Source of the DNA: CAZSBB01 sp964605235
GTDB lineage: Bacteria > Planctomycetota > Phycisphaerae > Phycisphaerales > Phycisphaeraceae
DNA: 64,000 bases
Assembly: GCA_964605235.1 (NCBI GenBank)
Contig: CAZSBB010000018.1
Span: 50,095-114,094, forward strand
Direction of reading: 5' to 3'
Shown: piece by piece, positions 18,660 to 27,483 of the stretch
Layout: the number at the start of each line of letters is the position of its first letter
Position numbering within the stretch: position 1 is the stretch's first letter
Notes under the pieces: model-generated
Databases searched by the model: none
Told to the model about the DNA's origin: nothing
What the model saw: only the letters and a program-made list of their open reading frames with translations
Program-made: the position numbers and the translations under genes

Positions 18660-20300
18660 TCACGCCGGGCGGCGTTCGTGCACCTGGTGCTTCTCCACCA
18701 GTTCGAAGAACGGCTTGAAGTCCAGTTGCAGGAAGATTTCCGCCAGTTCCGGATCGAACTGTTTGCCGGCGCAGCGGCGGATTTCCGCCATGACGTTCTC
18801 GTGCTGCAGGGCGCTGCGGTACGTGCGGTTGGTGCTCATGGCGTCGAAGGAATCCGCCAGCCCGATGACTCGGCCAAACAGCGGGATTTCCTTGCCCGGC
18901 AAGCCGAAGGGATACCCGTTGCCGTCCCAGCGTTCGTGGTGGTAGAGCACGCCGGGGATCAGGTCCTCCATCTGCTTGATGTCCTGCAGAATGCGGGCGC
19001 CGATTTCGGGGTGTTGCTTGATGATTTCGAATTCTTCGGCCGTCAGTCGGCCGGGCTTGCAGAGCACGGATTCCGGCACGCCGATCTTGCCCACATCGTG
19101 GATCAGACCCGCGATGTAGATGCGCTCGACGGTGTGCTCATCGAGCCCCGCCGCCTGCGCCAGCAAGCGCGACATGAGCGCGACGCGCTCGGAATGGCCA
19201 TGGGTGTAGCTGTCCTTGGCGTCGATGGAGCTGGTCAGGGCGTGCAGCGTGCCCAGGAACATCGCCTGCATGTCCTCGAAGAGGATCATGTTCTGCAGGA
19301 AGATGCTCATGCTCGACGCCAGCGAACTGCAGAGCTTGGAGTCGACGCTGGAGATATGGGCGCCGTCGAGCTTGTCGCCGCCGAACAGCACGCCGTAGGG
19401 TTTGCCTTCGCGCTGCAGCGGCACCACCAGCAGTTGCTTGGCGATCAGCGGCAGGTTGGGCAGGTCCAGGCGGGCGGTGTCATCGACCACCAGCGGTTGG
19501 CCGCCGGCGGGGAGATTCAGAATCAGCAGCCGGCCGACCTGCCGCAGCAGGCGCTGATCGCGTGGCACATCGCCGGCGCTGAACAGGTGTCCCGCCAGTT
19601 CGGTCAGGCCCGGTTCTTCATCCGACAGATGCAGCGCCATCCAGCGCAGCCCCACCACCTGCTGCAGTTCCTGGCAGGCGTCGCGCAGGAACAAGGCGGG
19701 CGGCTGATTGACCGTCATGTTGCTCGACAGCTTGTAGAGCAGGCTCAGCTCTTCATAGCTCTCGGCGAGCTGCTGGCTCATGGTGTGCAGTTCGCTGGTC
19801 CGGCGATCGACCTCCACCGCGTCCTGCATGATCCATTGCAGCACCTGCACGAGGCGCTCGGCTTCGGCGCGGCGGAGCAGTTGCCCGCGGATCTGCCGCG
19901 CCATCGCCTGATGATCAACCTGGCCCTGATCGCACAGCAGGCGGAATTCGTCGCTGCCCAGCAGGCGGTCGGACAGCAGCACCGCGATGGGCGCGGGCAT
20001 GGCGAGGTTGCGGCCCAGCACGCGGCGGCGGCGCCCGCTGATCAGCGGCAGCAGCTGCACCCCGGGCCAGATTTCCAAGGCGCCCCCATCGCTGCGCACC
20101 AGTTGCTCGAAGTGCACCCGCAGCGCCACCTGGAACGCCGGGCTCGCCAGCAGCAGCGCCGTGGCGGCGTCGATCTGCCCCAACGGCACGGGCTTGCCGT
20201 CGGTGCAGGCCTGCAGCACCGGCACGCCCAGGGCGCTCAGCCGCTGCGCCACCCGTTGGGGCAGCAGCGTGCTGTCAAGTTGGAGCGGTTCGCGGTTCAC
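18660..20300 (-). CDS. HD-GYP domain phosphodiesterase with GAF-like sensory region
   Basis: A 546-residue cytoplasmic signalling enzyme, expected to hydrolyse cyclic di-GMP. The N-terminal 180 residues are of unknown fold, then comes a GAF-like region (about 200-340). The C-terminal HD-GYP domain is canonical: HGHSERVALMSRLLAQ, IHDVGKIGVPE, KQHPEIGARIL, HHERWDGNGYPFGLPG and LADSFDAMSTNR. All metal ligands appear present. It overlaps the response regulator gene by four bases and is followed by the STAS gene. It probably tunes the pilus, whose ATPase has a possible cyclic-di-GMP-binding N-domain. Confidence 0.94.
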   Translation of the reverse strand: MNREPLQLDSTLLPQRVAQRLSALGVPVLQACTDGKPVPLGQIDAATALLLASPAFQVALRVHFEQLVRSDGGALEIWPGVQLLPLISGRRRRVLGRNLAMPAPIAVLLSDRLLGSDEFRLLCDQGQVDHQAMARQIRGQLLRRAEAERLVQVLQWIMQDAVEVDRRTSELHTMSQQLAESYEELSLLYKLSSNMTVNQPPALFLRDACQELQQVVGLRWMALHLSDEEPGLTELAGHLFSAGDVPRDQRLLRQVGRLLILNLPAGGQPLVVDDTARLDLPNLPLIAKQLLVVPLQREGKPYGVLFGGDKLDGAHISSVDSKLCSSLASSMSIFLQNMILFEDMQAMFLGTLHALTSSIDAKDSYTHGHSERVALMSRLLAQAAGLDEHTVERIYIAGLIHDVGKIGVPESVLCKPGRLTAEEFEIIKQHPEIGARILQDIKQMEDLIPGVLYHHERWDGNGYPFGLPGKEIPLFGRVIGLADSFDAMSTNRTYRSALQHENVMAEIRRCAGKQFDPELAEIFLQLDFKPFFELVEKHQVHERRPA

Positions 20301-20704
20301 GACGCGTCAGCGGCCTCCGCACCGGCGGGCGCACCCACCAGTTCCTGCACCCGACTGAGCACTTCCCGGAGGCTGAACGGCTTGCTCAGCACGCCCACGA
20401 TGTTGGTCTTGTCCAGATGCTCGCTGGCGATGCTGAAGCCCCGCGCCGTGAGCATCAGCGCCGGGGTCGCGGCGGTCTGGCTGTGCTCCTTGAGCGCCAT
20501 GCACAGCTCCAGCCCCGACATGAACGGCATCTGAAAATCCGTGATCACCAGGTCCGGCTGACGCTCCAGCGCCACCTCCAAACCTTCTTCCCCGTCCTCG
20601 GCGGTGATGATCTGATAGCCCGCTTTGGCGAGCTTGAGACTGACCACATGCAGGATGTGGGTCTCGTCATCAACCACCAGAATCAAAGGTTTATCGCGTT
20701 CCAT
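20297..20704 (-). CDS. Single-domain response regulator
   Basis: A 135-residue CheY-like receiver without output domain. Acidic pair in VVDDE (Asp12-Asp13), phospho-acceptor Asp56 (VITDFQMPFMSG), Thr in MLTARG and the conserved lysine in LSKPFS are all present, followed by an Ala-rich tail. It lies 11 bases after the histidine kinase and overlaps the HD-GYP gene by four bases. A kinase-to-receiver-to-HD-GYP relay is thus suggested by gene order. Confidence 0.95.
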   Translation of the reverse strand: MERDKPLILVVDDETHILHVVSLKLAKAGYQIITAEDGEEGLEVALERQPDLVITDFQMPFMSGLELCMALKEHSQTAATPALMLTARGFSIASEHLDKTNIVGVLSKPFSLREVLSRVQELVGAPAGAEAADAS

Positions 20705-20715
20705 GGCGTGCTCCT

Positions 20716-22182
20716 CTAGCTGCCCCGGCCTTCAGCCAACGGCAGGGAAAACACAAACGTGCTCCCCTTGCCCACTTCGCTGACCACCCGAATCCGTCCC
20801 CCATGAACCGTTTCGACAATATGCTTGACCAGATTCAGGCCTAATCCGGTGCCCTTGGCGATCTTCTTGTGATTGTTGACCCGGTAGAACTTGTCGAACA
20901 GGAACGGCAGGTCCTCGCGCGGAATGCCCACGCCCGTGTCGCTCACGCCGACGTTCACCCGGCGGTTCTTCTCGTCCACCGTGGTGGAGATGGTCACCCG
21001 CCCGCCGGCGGGGGTGTACTTGATCGCGTTGCTCACCAGGTTCAGCGTCGCCTGGTAAAGCATGTCCTTGTCGGCATGCACGGCATAGCACACCGGCGCG
21101 GGGGCTTCGATCAGCTCGATCTGCTTGGCGCGGGCCTGGGGCACCATCACGCCGATCGCTTCTTTGATGAGCGCCGGCAGGCTGATCAGCTCGCGCTGCA
21201 CCTTGACCACGCCGGATTCGATCCGACTGATGTTCAGGATGTTGTCGATCAGCCGCTGCAGGCGATTGGTTTCGCTCTGGATGATGTTGTAGAACTCGGT
21301 GCGGGTTTTCTCGTCCTCCGCGTCGCCGTCCACCAGCATCTCCACGTACGCCTTGATGCTCGACAGCGGCGTGCGCAGCTCGTGCGACACATTGCTGACG
21401 AACTCGCTCTTCATCTCGGCGATTTCCTTCTCGCGGGTGATGTCGCGCAGGATCGTCACCACCCCCGCCGTCTCGGGCTGGCTGGTGTGCGGATTGCGCT
21501 GGGTCACGCAGGAGAGGGTCACGTCGTAGGTCGCCTTGGCGCCGCCGAAGTCCAGCACATGCTCGACATGGCGGCGGGTGCTGCGGTCGCCGCTTTCGCG
21601 GGCGTCCTTGATGAACTTCACCAGCACCGGATCGAGCACCACCCGGTCCACCGGCTTGCGCAGGGCGCGGACGGCTTCAAATTCCAGCACCTTGCCCGCG
21701 GCGCGGTTGACCAGGGCGATCTCATTGAAGGCGTCGGTCACGATCACCGCGTCATGGATGGAATTGAGAATGGCTTCGGCGTGTTGCCGCTCGGCTTCGG
21801 CGATGCGCGACTGCACTTCCAGTTCGCGGCGTTCGCTGACCAGTTGCTCGACGCGCTTGCGCAGCCGGCCGCTGGACTGCTCGATGCACTGCGCCAACTC
21901 GACGAAAACCGGGGTGGGACGGTACGGTTCCGCCTCGGTTTCGCCGCGGCCCAGGGCTTCGACATGGCTGACCAGGCGCTGCAGTTCGGCGCGCAATTGC
22001 CCCAGCCACAGGGCATGGCCGGCGCCCATCAACAGGCCCACGCACAAGGCAACCACCGCCAGGTCCAGCAGGGAAGTCATCGGCAGGCGCAGGCCGGCGC
22101 TCTGGGCATAGGTCAGCAGCAGCGCGACCAACACGGCGCTGCCAAGTCCCACTCCAAAGCTGGTCCACTTTGCCGACAACAC
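20716..22182 (-). CDS. Membrane-bound PAS-containing sensor histidine kinase
   Basis: 488 residues. Two membrane helices (about 10-28 and 36-60) enclose a very short periplasmic loop. Then comes a linker helix, a PAS domain (about 133-250, ending VVTILRDITREKE), the dimerisation domain with phospho-accepting His267 (FVSNVSHELRTPLSSIKAY), and the catalytic ATPase domain with N box NLVSNAIKYTP, G1 box VSDTGVGIP, F box LFDKFYRV and G2 box GTGLGLNLVKHI. The layout resembles PhoR/WalK-type kinases that sense membrane or cytoplasmic cues. Its cognate receiver is encoded immediately downstream. Confidence 0.95.
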   Translation of the reverse strand: MLSAKWTSFGVGLGSAVLVALLLTYAQSAGLRLPMTSLLDLAVVALCVGLLMGAGHALWLGQLRAELQRLVSHVEALGRGETEAEPYRPTPVFVELAQCIEQSSGRLRKRVEQLVSERRELEVQSRIAEAERQHAEAILNSIHDAVIVTDAFNEIALVNRAAGKVLEFEAVRALRKPVDRVVLDPVLVKFIKDARESGDRSTRRHVEHVLDFGGAKATYDVTLSCVTQRNPHTSQPETAGVVTILRDITREKEIAEMKSEFVSNVSHELRTPLSSIKAYVEMLVDGDAEDEKTRTEFYNIIQSETNRLQRLIDNILNISRIESGVVKVQRELISLPALIKEAIGVMVPQARAKQIELIEAPAPVCYAVHADKDMLYQATLNLVSNAIKYTPAGGRVTISTTVDEKNRRVNVGVSDTGVGIPREDLPFLFDKFYRVNNHKKIAKGTGLGLNLVKHIVETVHGGRIRVVSEVGKGSTFVFSLPLAEGRGS

Positions 22183-22208
22183 GTCTGGTCTCCTGGACTG
22201 CGTTGCGT

Positions 22209-23423
22209 TTACTGACCGACCGACACCTGCGCCAGCAGGGACTGCACCCGGGTGTTGCCGGGATCGCGTTCGAGCGCCTGGGCATAGGCTTTCGCCGCCG
22301 CCTGGGGCTGGCCCGACTGCTGCAGGAGGATGCCGCGCACGATCAGGGGTTCACTGTTGCCGCCGGCGAACTGGGCGGCGCGATCCGCCAGCCGCAGGGC
22401 TTCCTCACGGTTGCCGCGCGTCTGCCACACCAGCGCCGCCAGCAGATAGCCTTCATGCCGCTGCGGCGCCAGCGCCATCGCGCGGGCGGCTGCGGTCAGC
22501 GTCGAACCCAGATCCTGTTCCGCCCACGCCAACTGGCCCAGGCGAATCCAGGCTTGCACGTCTTTGTCGTTGCGCCGCCGCAGCTGCAGCAGCACCGCCC
22601 GTGCCGCATCCAGCTGACCCAGCGCCAGGTAGCCGTCGGCGAGCTGATGCATCAAGTCGCTGCGCTGCGCCAGGCTCGGCTCGGCGCACAGCTTCTCCAA
22701 CTGCTGCACCGCGTCGGCGGTCTGCCCGCTGCGCTGCAGCATGGCGGCCAGCTCTTCGCACAGCATCAAATCGTCCGGCTGCAGCAGCACCGCCTGTCGG
22801 AGGTAGTCGGCCGCCTGCGCGGAATTGCCTTCCAGCTCGTACACATGCGCCAGCGCCGCCCGCACCGCGGCGTTCTGGTCGAAGTACGCCACTTTGGGTT
22901 CAAGCAACTGCCGGGCTTCGGCGTGACGCCCCAGGCTCACGAGCATTTCCGCCTGCGCCATCAGGTACGCGGCGTTGTCCGGTTCGTTGCGATAAGCCGT
23001 GGCGTAGGCTTCCAACGCGGCATCAAACTGGCGCCAGCGCTGCAGGATCACCCCGCGAAAGTACGGCGGCTCGGCGAGGGTGGCATCCAACTCGCTGGCG
23101 AGCTCCAGTTGCCGGAAGCCGCGCTCGAGCTGACCCCGCTCCAGAGCGATGCGCCCGCCCAGCAGGAACAGGCGGGGATTCTTCGGATCGTGATTGAAGG
23201 CTTCGTTGAGCGACTTTTCCGCCTGCTCCAGATCGCCGGTGTCGAACTGCCGCTGCGCCATCTGCAACAGCAGGGCGGTGCGGGCACTCATCCAGCGGGT
23301 ATTGGCGGCATCCATCGCCTGTGCGTGATGGGTCTTGGTCGCACTCTGGCAACCCGTCAGCAGCAGACCCAAGCCCAGCAGCAGCGCCAGGCGAGTCAGA
23401 TTGTGCGTGTGCATGCGCAACAT
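22209..23423 (-). CDS. TPR-repeat lipoprotein (PilF/PilW-like pilotin role possible)
   Basis: 404 residues. The start at 23423 (MLRMHTHNL) is preferred: AAGGAG lies five bases upstream, and it puts a lipoprotein signal at the N-terminus (LALLLGLGLLLTGC). The mature protein is a run of about ten tetratricopeptide repeats, with typical 34-residue spacing and A..LA..Y/L..DP.N patterns. Position directly behind the secretin suggests help in secretin assembly or outer-membrane targeting, as PilF/PilW do in other pilus systems; this role is inference from context. Confidence 0.85.
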   Translation of the reverse strand: MLRMHTHNLTRLALLLGLGLLLTGCQSATKTHHAQAMDAANTRWMSARTALLLQMAQRQFDTGDLEQAEKSLNEAFNHDPKNPRLFLLGGRIALERGQLERGFRQLELASELDATLAEPPYFRGVILQRWRQFDAALEAYATAYRNEPDNAAYLMAQAEMLVSLGRHAEARQLLEPKVAYFDQNAAVRAALAHVYELEGNSAQAADYLRQAVLLQPDDLMLCEELAAMLQRSGQTADAVQQLEKLCAEPSLAQRSDLMHQLADGYLALGQLDAARAVLLQLRRRNDKDVQAWIRLGQLAWAEQDLGSTLTAAARAMALAPQRHEGYLLAALVWQTRGNREEALRLADRAAQFAGGNSEPLIVRGILLQQSGQPQAAAKAYAQALERDPGNTRVQSLLAQVSVGQ

Positions 23424-23510
23424 GAGCGCTCCTTCCCTTGAGGCTCGAACGCTGCGGTCAGCGCCGAGCATCTTTTCCCGTTGTTTCATCGGACCAATAC
23501 CGGGGTGGAT

Positions 23511-25637
23511 TCACGGCGCCGGGGGAATATCCGCAGCGTTGTCCGGTTTTTCAGCAGGCGCGGATTCCCGGACCTTGACGGTTGAAGGCAACCACTGGGC
23601 TATGGCGTCCATCACCGGCGCCGCCGCGGCGGTCTGCGCCGGCTCATCGCTCGGTGCAACGGTGTCCTCGGCGTGTGCGACCGGCTGAGCTGGCGTCGGG
23701 TCCGGCTGGGCCGCGGCACTGGGGCCGACGACAACCGGCGCGTCGTCCGCAGCCGGCGCCTGGGCGGCTTCCACCGTCGGCGTGGGCGTGGGCGTCGGCT
23801 GGTAGACCACCGGGGTCGGCTGCGGCGCGGGGGCAGCGGAAATCGGCTCGGCGGCGTCCAGTTGCAGTTGCTTGTCGATCAGCCGATCCACCGCCTCGCG
23901 CAGCATGCTGTTGTTGGGCGTGGAGCTGACGCAGCCGGTCAGCTCTTCCTTGAGCCGCTGGGCTTCGACCATGCTCGGGTCCAGCCGCAGGGCGAGGTTG
24001 CAGGACCACAGCGCTTTCTGGCGATCGCCCGCCCGCAAGGCGCACATGGCTTCCTGCAGGTGGGCGTTGGTGAGTTTGCTGCGGGAGAACGGCAGGAGCC
24101 CCTGCCGGGCGCCCAGCCGCACCTTCTGGGCGGCATCGTTGATGCGTTCGCCGGCGGCAAAGAGCGCCTGGTCCTTCACGATGGTCGGGGTGATCAGGAA
24201 GATGACTTCGCTGCGGGAGACCTGATCGTCCTGGCCGCGGAAAGCGGCGCCGACGACGGGGATGTCGCCCAGCACGGGGGTCTGCTTGCGGGCGATGGTG
24301 GTTTCTTCCTTGAACAGGCCGCCCAGGACGATGGTCTGCCCGGTGCGCACCATGACGTTGGTGGTCAGTTCCTGTGATTCTTCATCGGGGATGACGTTGC
24401 CTTCGACGGTGCGGGTGGAGCCGGTGGACACCTTGGGTTTGAGTTCCAGGCGGATGAAGCCGTCTTCGGAGACGAAGGGTCGGACGGTCAGTTGGGTGCC
24501 GACTTCCAGGAACTCGACGGTTTGGGTGGTGCTGGTTTCGGTGGCGGTGGAGCTGAGGTAGCCGAGTTTTTCACCGATGAGCAATTCCGCCCGCTGGCGA
24601 TTGAGGACCAGCAGCTTGGGGTGGGAGAGGACGGTGGTGTCGGTGACCTGATCGAGAGCTTTGATGAAGACCGCGACGTCGTTGGTGACGATGCCCACGC
24701 GGGTGCCGAAGCGGGTGCTGGTGTCGCCGACGCTGGTCTGGAAGCCCTGGGCGGAGCCTTTGACCAGGCCGTTGACCAGGGCGTTGATCGCCCCGCTGGG
24801 GCCGCCGGCGAAGTCGATCATGTTGAAGTCCGCCAGCACGGTGAGGTCGACGCCAAAGGCGTTGTCCTCGCTGAGGGTGCTCTTGAGCACGGTGGCTTCG
24901 ATGAGCACCTGTTTGGGGCGCACATCGAGGTCCGCCAGCACGGCGAGGATTTCTTCGACGTTTTCCGGGTAATCGCGGATGACCAGGGTATCGGTATGGG
25001 CGAAGCTCTTGGCGCCGCCATCGCCGACGGTGGGCTGGAAGCCGGGGGTGATTTCACTGCTGACGGCAATGTTGCCGGCGGTGGAGAGCAAGGGCTTGAC
25101 GAACTCATTGGCGTCGGCGGCGGTCAGATAGTTGAGCCGGTAGACCCGGTGCACCTGCTTGCGTTCGGCGGCTTCCAGGGCGAGCAGTTCTTCCCTGGTG
25201 TAGACATAGATGAAGTTGTTGCGTTCGCGGTAACCAAAGCCGTTGGGGGTGAGCAGCGCGTCCAGGGCGTCGTAGAAATCGACGTTGTACAGGTCCGCCG
25301 AGATGACGCCGGCGACATTGCGGCTGGCGATGATGTTGCGCTTGCTCTGGAGCGAGAGCAGTTGCAGGAGCTGGGTGACGTCCAGGTCTTTGACGTGCAG
25401 ATCAATCATGCCCAGGGCGCTGACTGAGACCTGCTGCGCCGGGTCGGCTGGTCCTGCGGACTTGCCGCCGTCAAAGAGGTTGCCCGCCGGATCGGTCTCC
25501 CCGCCCGAGGGCGGAGCCGTGGTAGTGGTGGTCGCCGACGTGCCGGTGGGCTCGGCGGCGTTCTGGGCGACCAGGGTTGCGGTCGCGCCCAGCGTCAGGC
25601 AGGCAAAGGTCAGAATCGGCAGAAGAAGGCTGCGCAT
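23511..25637 (-). CDS. gspD: Secretin (GspD/PilQ family) with long C-terminal extension
   Basis: A 708-residue outer-membrane pore subunit. Signal peptide at residues 1-24 (LLPILTFACLTLGATATLVA). N-domains follow: an STN-like segment (about 72-130) and an N1-type fold (about 165-240). The secretin core spans about 300-488, with VGTQLTVRPFVSEDGFIRL and VLGGLFKEE...TPVLGDIPVVGAAF. Beyond it is an unusual 220-residue tail: a TPR-like helix pair (ALRAGDRQKALWSCNLAL), then a Pro/Thr/Ala-rich low-complexity stretch. It lies 55 bases behind the PilP-like gene. Confidence 0.93.
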   Translation of the reverse strand: MRSLLLPILTFACLTLGATATLVAQNAAEPTGTSATTTTTAPPSGGETDPAGNLFDGGKSAGPADPAQQVSVSALGMIDLHVKDLDVTQLLQLLSLQSKRNIIASRNVAGVISADLYNVDFYDALDALLTPNGFGYRERNNFIYVYTREELLALEAAERKQVHRVYRLNYLTAADANEFVKPLLSTAGNIAVSSEITPGFQPTVGDGGAKSFAHTDTLVIRDYPENVEEILAVLADLDVRPKQVLIEATVLKSTLSEDNAFGVDLTVLADFNMIDFAGGPSGAINALVNGLVKGSAQGFQTSVGDTSTRFGTRVGIVTNDVAVFIKALDQVTDTTVLSHPKLLVLNRQRAELLIGEKLGYLSSTATETSTTQTVEFLEVGTQLTVRPFVSEDGFIRLELKPKVSTGSTRTVEGNVIPDEESQELTTNVMVRTGQTIVLGGLFKEETTIARKQTPVLGDIPVVGAAFRGQDDQVSRSEVIFLITPTIVKDQALFAAGERINDAAQKVRLGARQGLLPFSRSKLTNAHLQEAMCALRAGDRQKALWSCNLALRLDPSMVEAQRLKEELTGCVSSTPNNSMLREAVDRLIDKQLQLDAAEPISAAPAPQPTPVVYQPTPTPTPTVEAAQAPAADDAPVVVGPSAAAQPDPTPAQPVAHAEDTVAPSDEPAQTAAAAPVMDAIAQWLPSTVKVRESAPAEKPDNAADIPPAP

Positions 25638-25692
25638 CGGTCTGCTCCTGGAACGATCAAGCGTTCCTCAGGTCCCGTGCGCCGCGTCGAAG

Positions 25693-26265
25693 TCACATGC
25701 CGAGTTTGACGAGTCTGCCGTCCATCTCGAGCACGACTTCACGCGTACGCACCTCGCGAAGCGTTAGACCCTCGATGGACTGCCCCACACCCAGCACCTG
25801 CCCGTTGATCACCGCCCGCGGTTGGGCGCCACTCATGGTGGATTGCAGATGCAACGCCTGGAGCTTGTCCTTTATCCGGGTCTCCCAGGCGGTAACATCG
25901 TCAGAATCAGAACCCGACTTTTGCGCCGCCGGCTCAGACTGTTGCAAACGGCTGGTGGCGGTGGGTTGATAACCGGAAGGGTCAAAGGCGAAGAGATCGC
26001 GCGACACCTGTTGGGGCAGGTCCGTATAAATCGCCGGCGCGGCGCGCCAGCCGGTTGGCTCGGCGCGGGCGCTGGCGGGCGCGGCCGGGGTCGCCGGGGC
26101 CGCGCTGGCGGCGACCGGGGTGCTGGCGGTCGCCACCCGGGGAATCTGCTTGAGGATCAGCCGCCCCCACATCAGGAGCATGACCGCCACCAGGCCCGCC
26201 ATCAGGCAGGCTTTTTTCTTGTCCGCCAGCAACTGACGCCGCAACTGGTTCCACAACTGGTTCAT
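25693..26265 (-). CDS. PilP/GspC-like inner-membrane pilus protein
   Basis: 190 residues: one membrane helix (about 20-38, CLMAGLVAVMLLMWGRLIL), an Ala/Pro/Thr-rich linker and a C-terminal beta domain ending in VINGQVLGVGQSIEGLTL and VVLEMDGRLVKL. This is the pattern of the homology region of GspC and of PilP, which contact secretin N-domains. The start overlaps the pilO stop by four bases. Assignment rests on position between pilO and the secretin plus this domain pattern; direct similarity is modest. Confidence 0.75.
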   Translation of the reverse strand: MNQLWNQLRRQLLADKKKACLMAGLVAVMLLMWGRLILKQIPRVATASTPVAASAAPATPAAPASARAEPTGWRAAPAIYTDLPQQVSRDLFAFDPSGYQPTATSRLQQSEPAAQKSGSDSDDVTAWETRIKDKLQALHLQSTMSGAQPRAVINGQVLGVGQSIEGLTLREVRTREVVLEMDGRLVKLGM

Positions 26266-26813
26266 GACTTGCCTCCCGAGCCGGTGGCGAAGAAGGGATG
26301 CAGATCCACCGTCACGCTCAAGCGTTGGTCACGTTCGTTGTTGCTGGCGCCGCTGACGGTCAGTTTGCCGATGTGAACCAGTCGATCCATGTGCTCGATG
26401 TTGGCGACAATGCCGAACACGTCAAAGAAGCTGCCGCGAAACGCCAGGCGCACGGGAATGACGGAGAAATCGTCGCCGCTCTGCATCACCAGGGTCTGGA
26501 TCGCCTGGTCGGCGACCCGGCGTTCCTCCATCTCGCCGCCCAGTTGCCGCAGCAGGGACGCCAGTTCGCTTTCCTGCGGCAGCCGCTTGGGCTGTTCATC
26601 CAGTTTGGCTTGCGCTTCCCTGACCTGGGCACTGAGCTGCGCCAGGCCTTCGACCTGCTGGCGCTGGCTGCTCAGGTCGCTGCGCGCGGCGAGCAGATCC
26701 AGCTCCAGGCGCGCTTCGCGGCGCTGCTGGGGCAACCACACCACCAGCACAAACGCCAGACCCAGGCCCAGCAGGACCGCTACGGTGATGATCTGATCGC
26801 GTTCAATGCGCAT
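26262..26813 (-). CDS. pilO: PilO/GspM-like pilus alignment protein
   Basis: 183 residues: N-terminal membrane helix (residues 8-28, ITVAVLLGLGLAFVLVVWL), a coiled-coil (about 32-75) and a periplasmic ferredoxin-like fold (SGDDFSVIPVRLAFRGSFFDVFGIVANIEHMDRLVHI), as in PilO. With PilM and PilN it would link the cytoplasmic platform to the secretin. It overlaps pilN by 11 bases and the PilP-like gene by four. Confidence 0.85.
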   Translation of the reverse strand: MRIERDQIITVAVLLGLGLAFVLVVWLPQQRREARLELDLLAARSDLSSQRQQVEGLAQLSAQVREAQAKLDEQPKRLPQESELASLLRQLGGEMEERRVADQAIQTLVMQSGDDFSVIPVRLAFRGSFFDVFGIVANIEHMDRLVHIGKLTVSGASNNERDQRLSVTVDLHPFFATGSGGKS

Positions 26814-27483
26814 GGGCCAACCCTCCTGCCGCCGCCGGGGCAGCCACCTGTTCCAGAGGCACCGTCATTTCCAGCCGGAACTGTCGCGCCACCACGCCGT
26901 TGACCCGGGTTTCGCGGGTGTAGCTGAGTTTGACATCACGGAACAGTTGATGATCGCTCAGGCGTCCGACGAAGTTGGCGACCTCGACATCCGAGGGCCC
27001 CAGGCCGGTCATTTTCAGGCTCAGTTCCCGCAGCGGTTCAGTGGGCGCCGCGGCTTTCTTGTTGGGTGTGCTGACTTCGCTGCGGGCGCTGGCTTTCGTC
27101 TGGCGCGTGGGCGCCGGCGCGGGGCAGTCCATGGTCAGGTCGGTCAGGGCGATGGACGTGGGCATGATCTGCGCCAGGGCGGCGAGCACATTGGTGTAGG
27201 TCAACGGCATGGACAAGCGCTGCTGCAGCGCCTGTTGCTCGTGCAGGCGCGCCAGTTCGCCCGTGAGGCGGGCGCGTTCCTGCACCTGCTGCGCCACGGC
27301 GGCGGCTTCGGCCTGCTTTTCCTGCACGTAGCCGGCGCGTTCGCTCAGGCGACGCTGACGCACGCTCCCCGCGGCCAGCAGCACGGCGGTCGCCAGGATG
27401 ACCAGCACCGTTTCGCGCACGATGCGCCGGCGGCGGGCCTGCCGTTGCCGAAAGGACTGCGGTAGAAAATTGATGTCGGTCAT
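26803..27483 (-). CDS. pilN: PilN-like pilus alignment protein
   Basis: 226 residues. The extreme N-terminus has the PilN pattern DINFLPQSFRQRQARR, which in PilN binds the groove of PilM. Then comes a membrane helix (about 22-41, VRETVLVILATAVLLAAG), a coiled-coil rich in Gln/Ala and a C-terminal periplasmic domain (LSLKMTGLGPSDVEVANFVGRL...FRLEMTVPL). The gene overlaps pilM by four bases and pilO by 11, so the three are translated together. Confidence 0.9.
   Translation of the reverse strand: MTDINFLPQSFRQRQARRRRIVRETVLVILATAVLLAAGSVRQRRLSERAGYVQEKQAEAAAVAQQVQERARLTGELARLHEQQALQQRLSMPLTYTNVLAALAQIMPTSIALTDLTMDCPAPAPTRQTKASARSEVSTPNKKAAAPTEPLRELSLKMTGLGPSDVEVANFVGRLSDHQLFRDVKLSYTRETRVNGVVARQFRLEMTVPLEQVAAPAAAGGLAHAH

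Noticed and set aside
15233..18718. Very long plus-strand open frame (1161 codons) opposite gspF and gspE
   Set aside because: Antisense to two fully conserved genes; its His/Asp/Val-rich, motif-free product is the usual shadow of GC-rich coding DNA.
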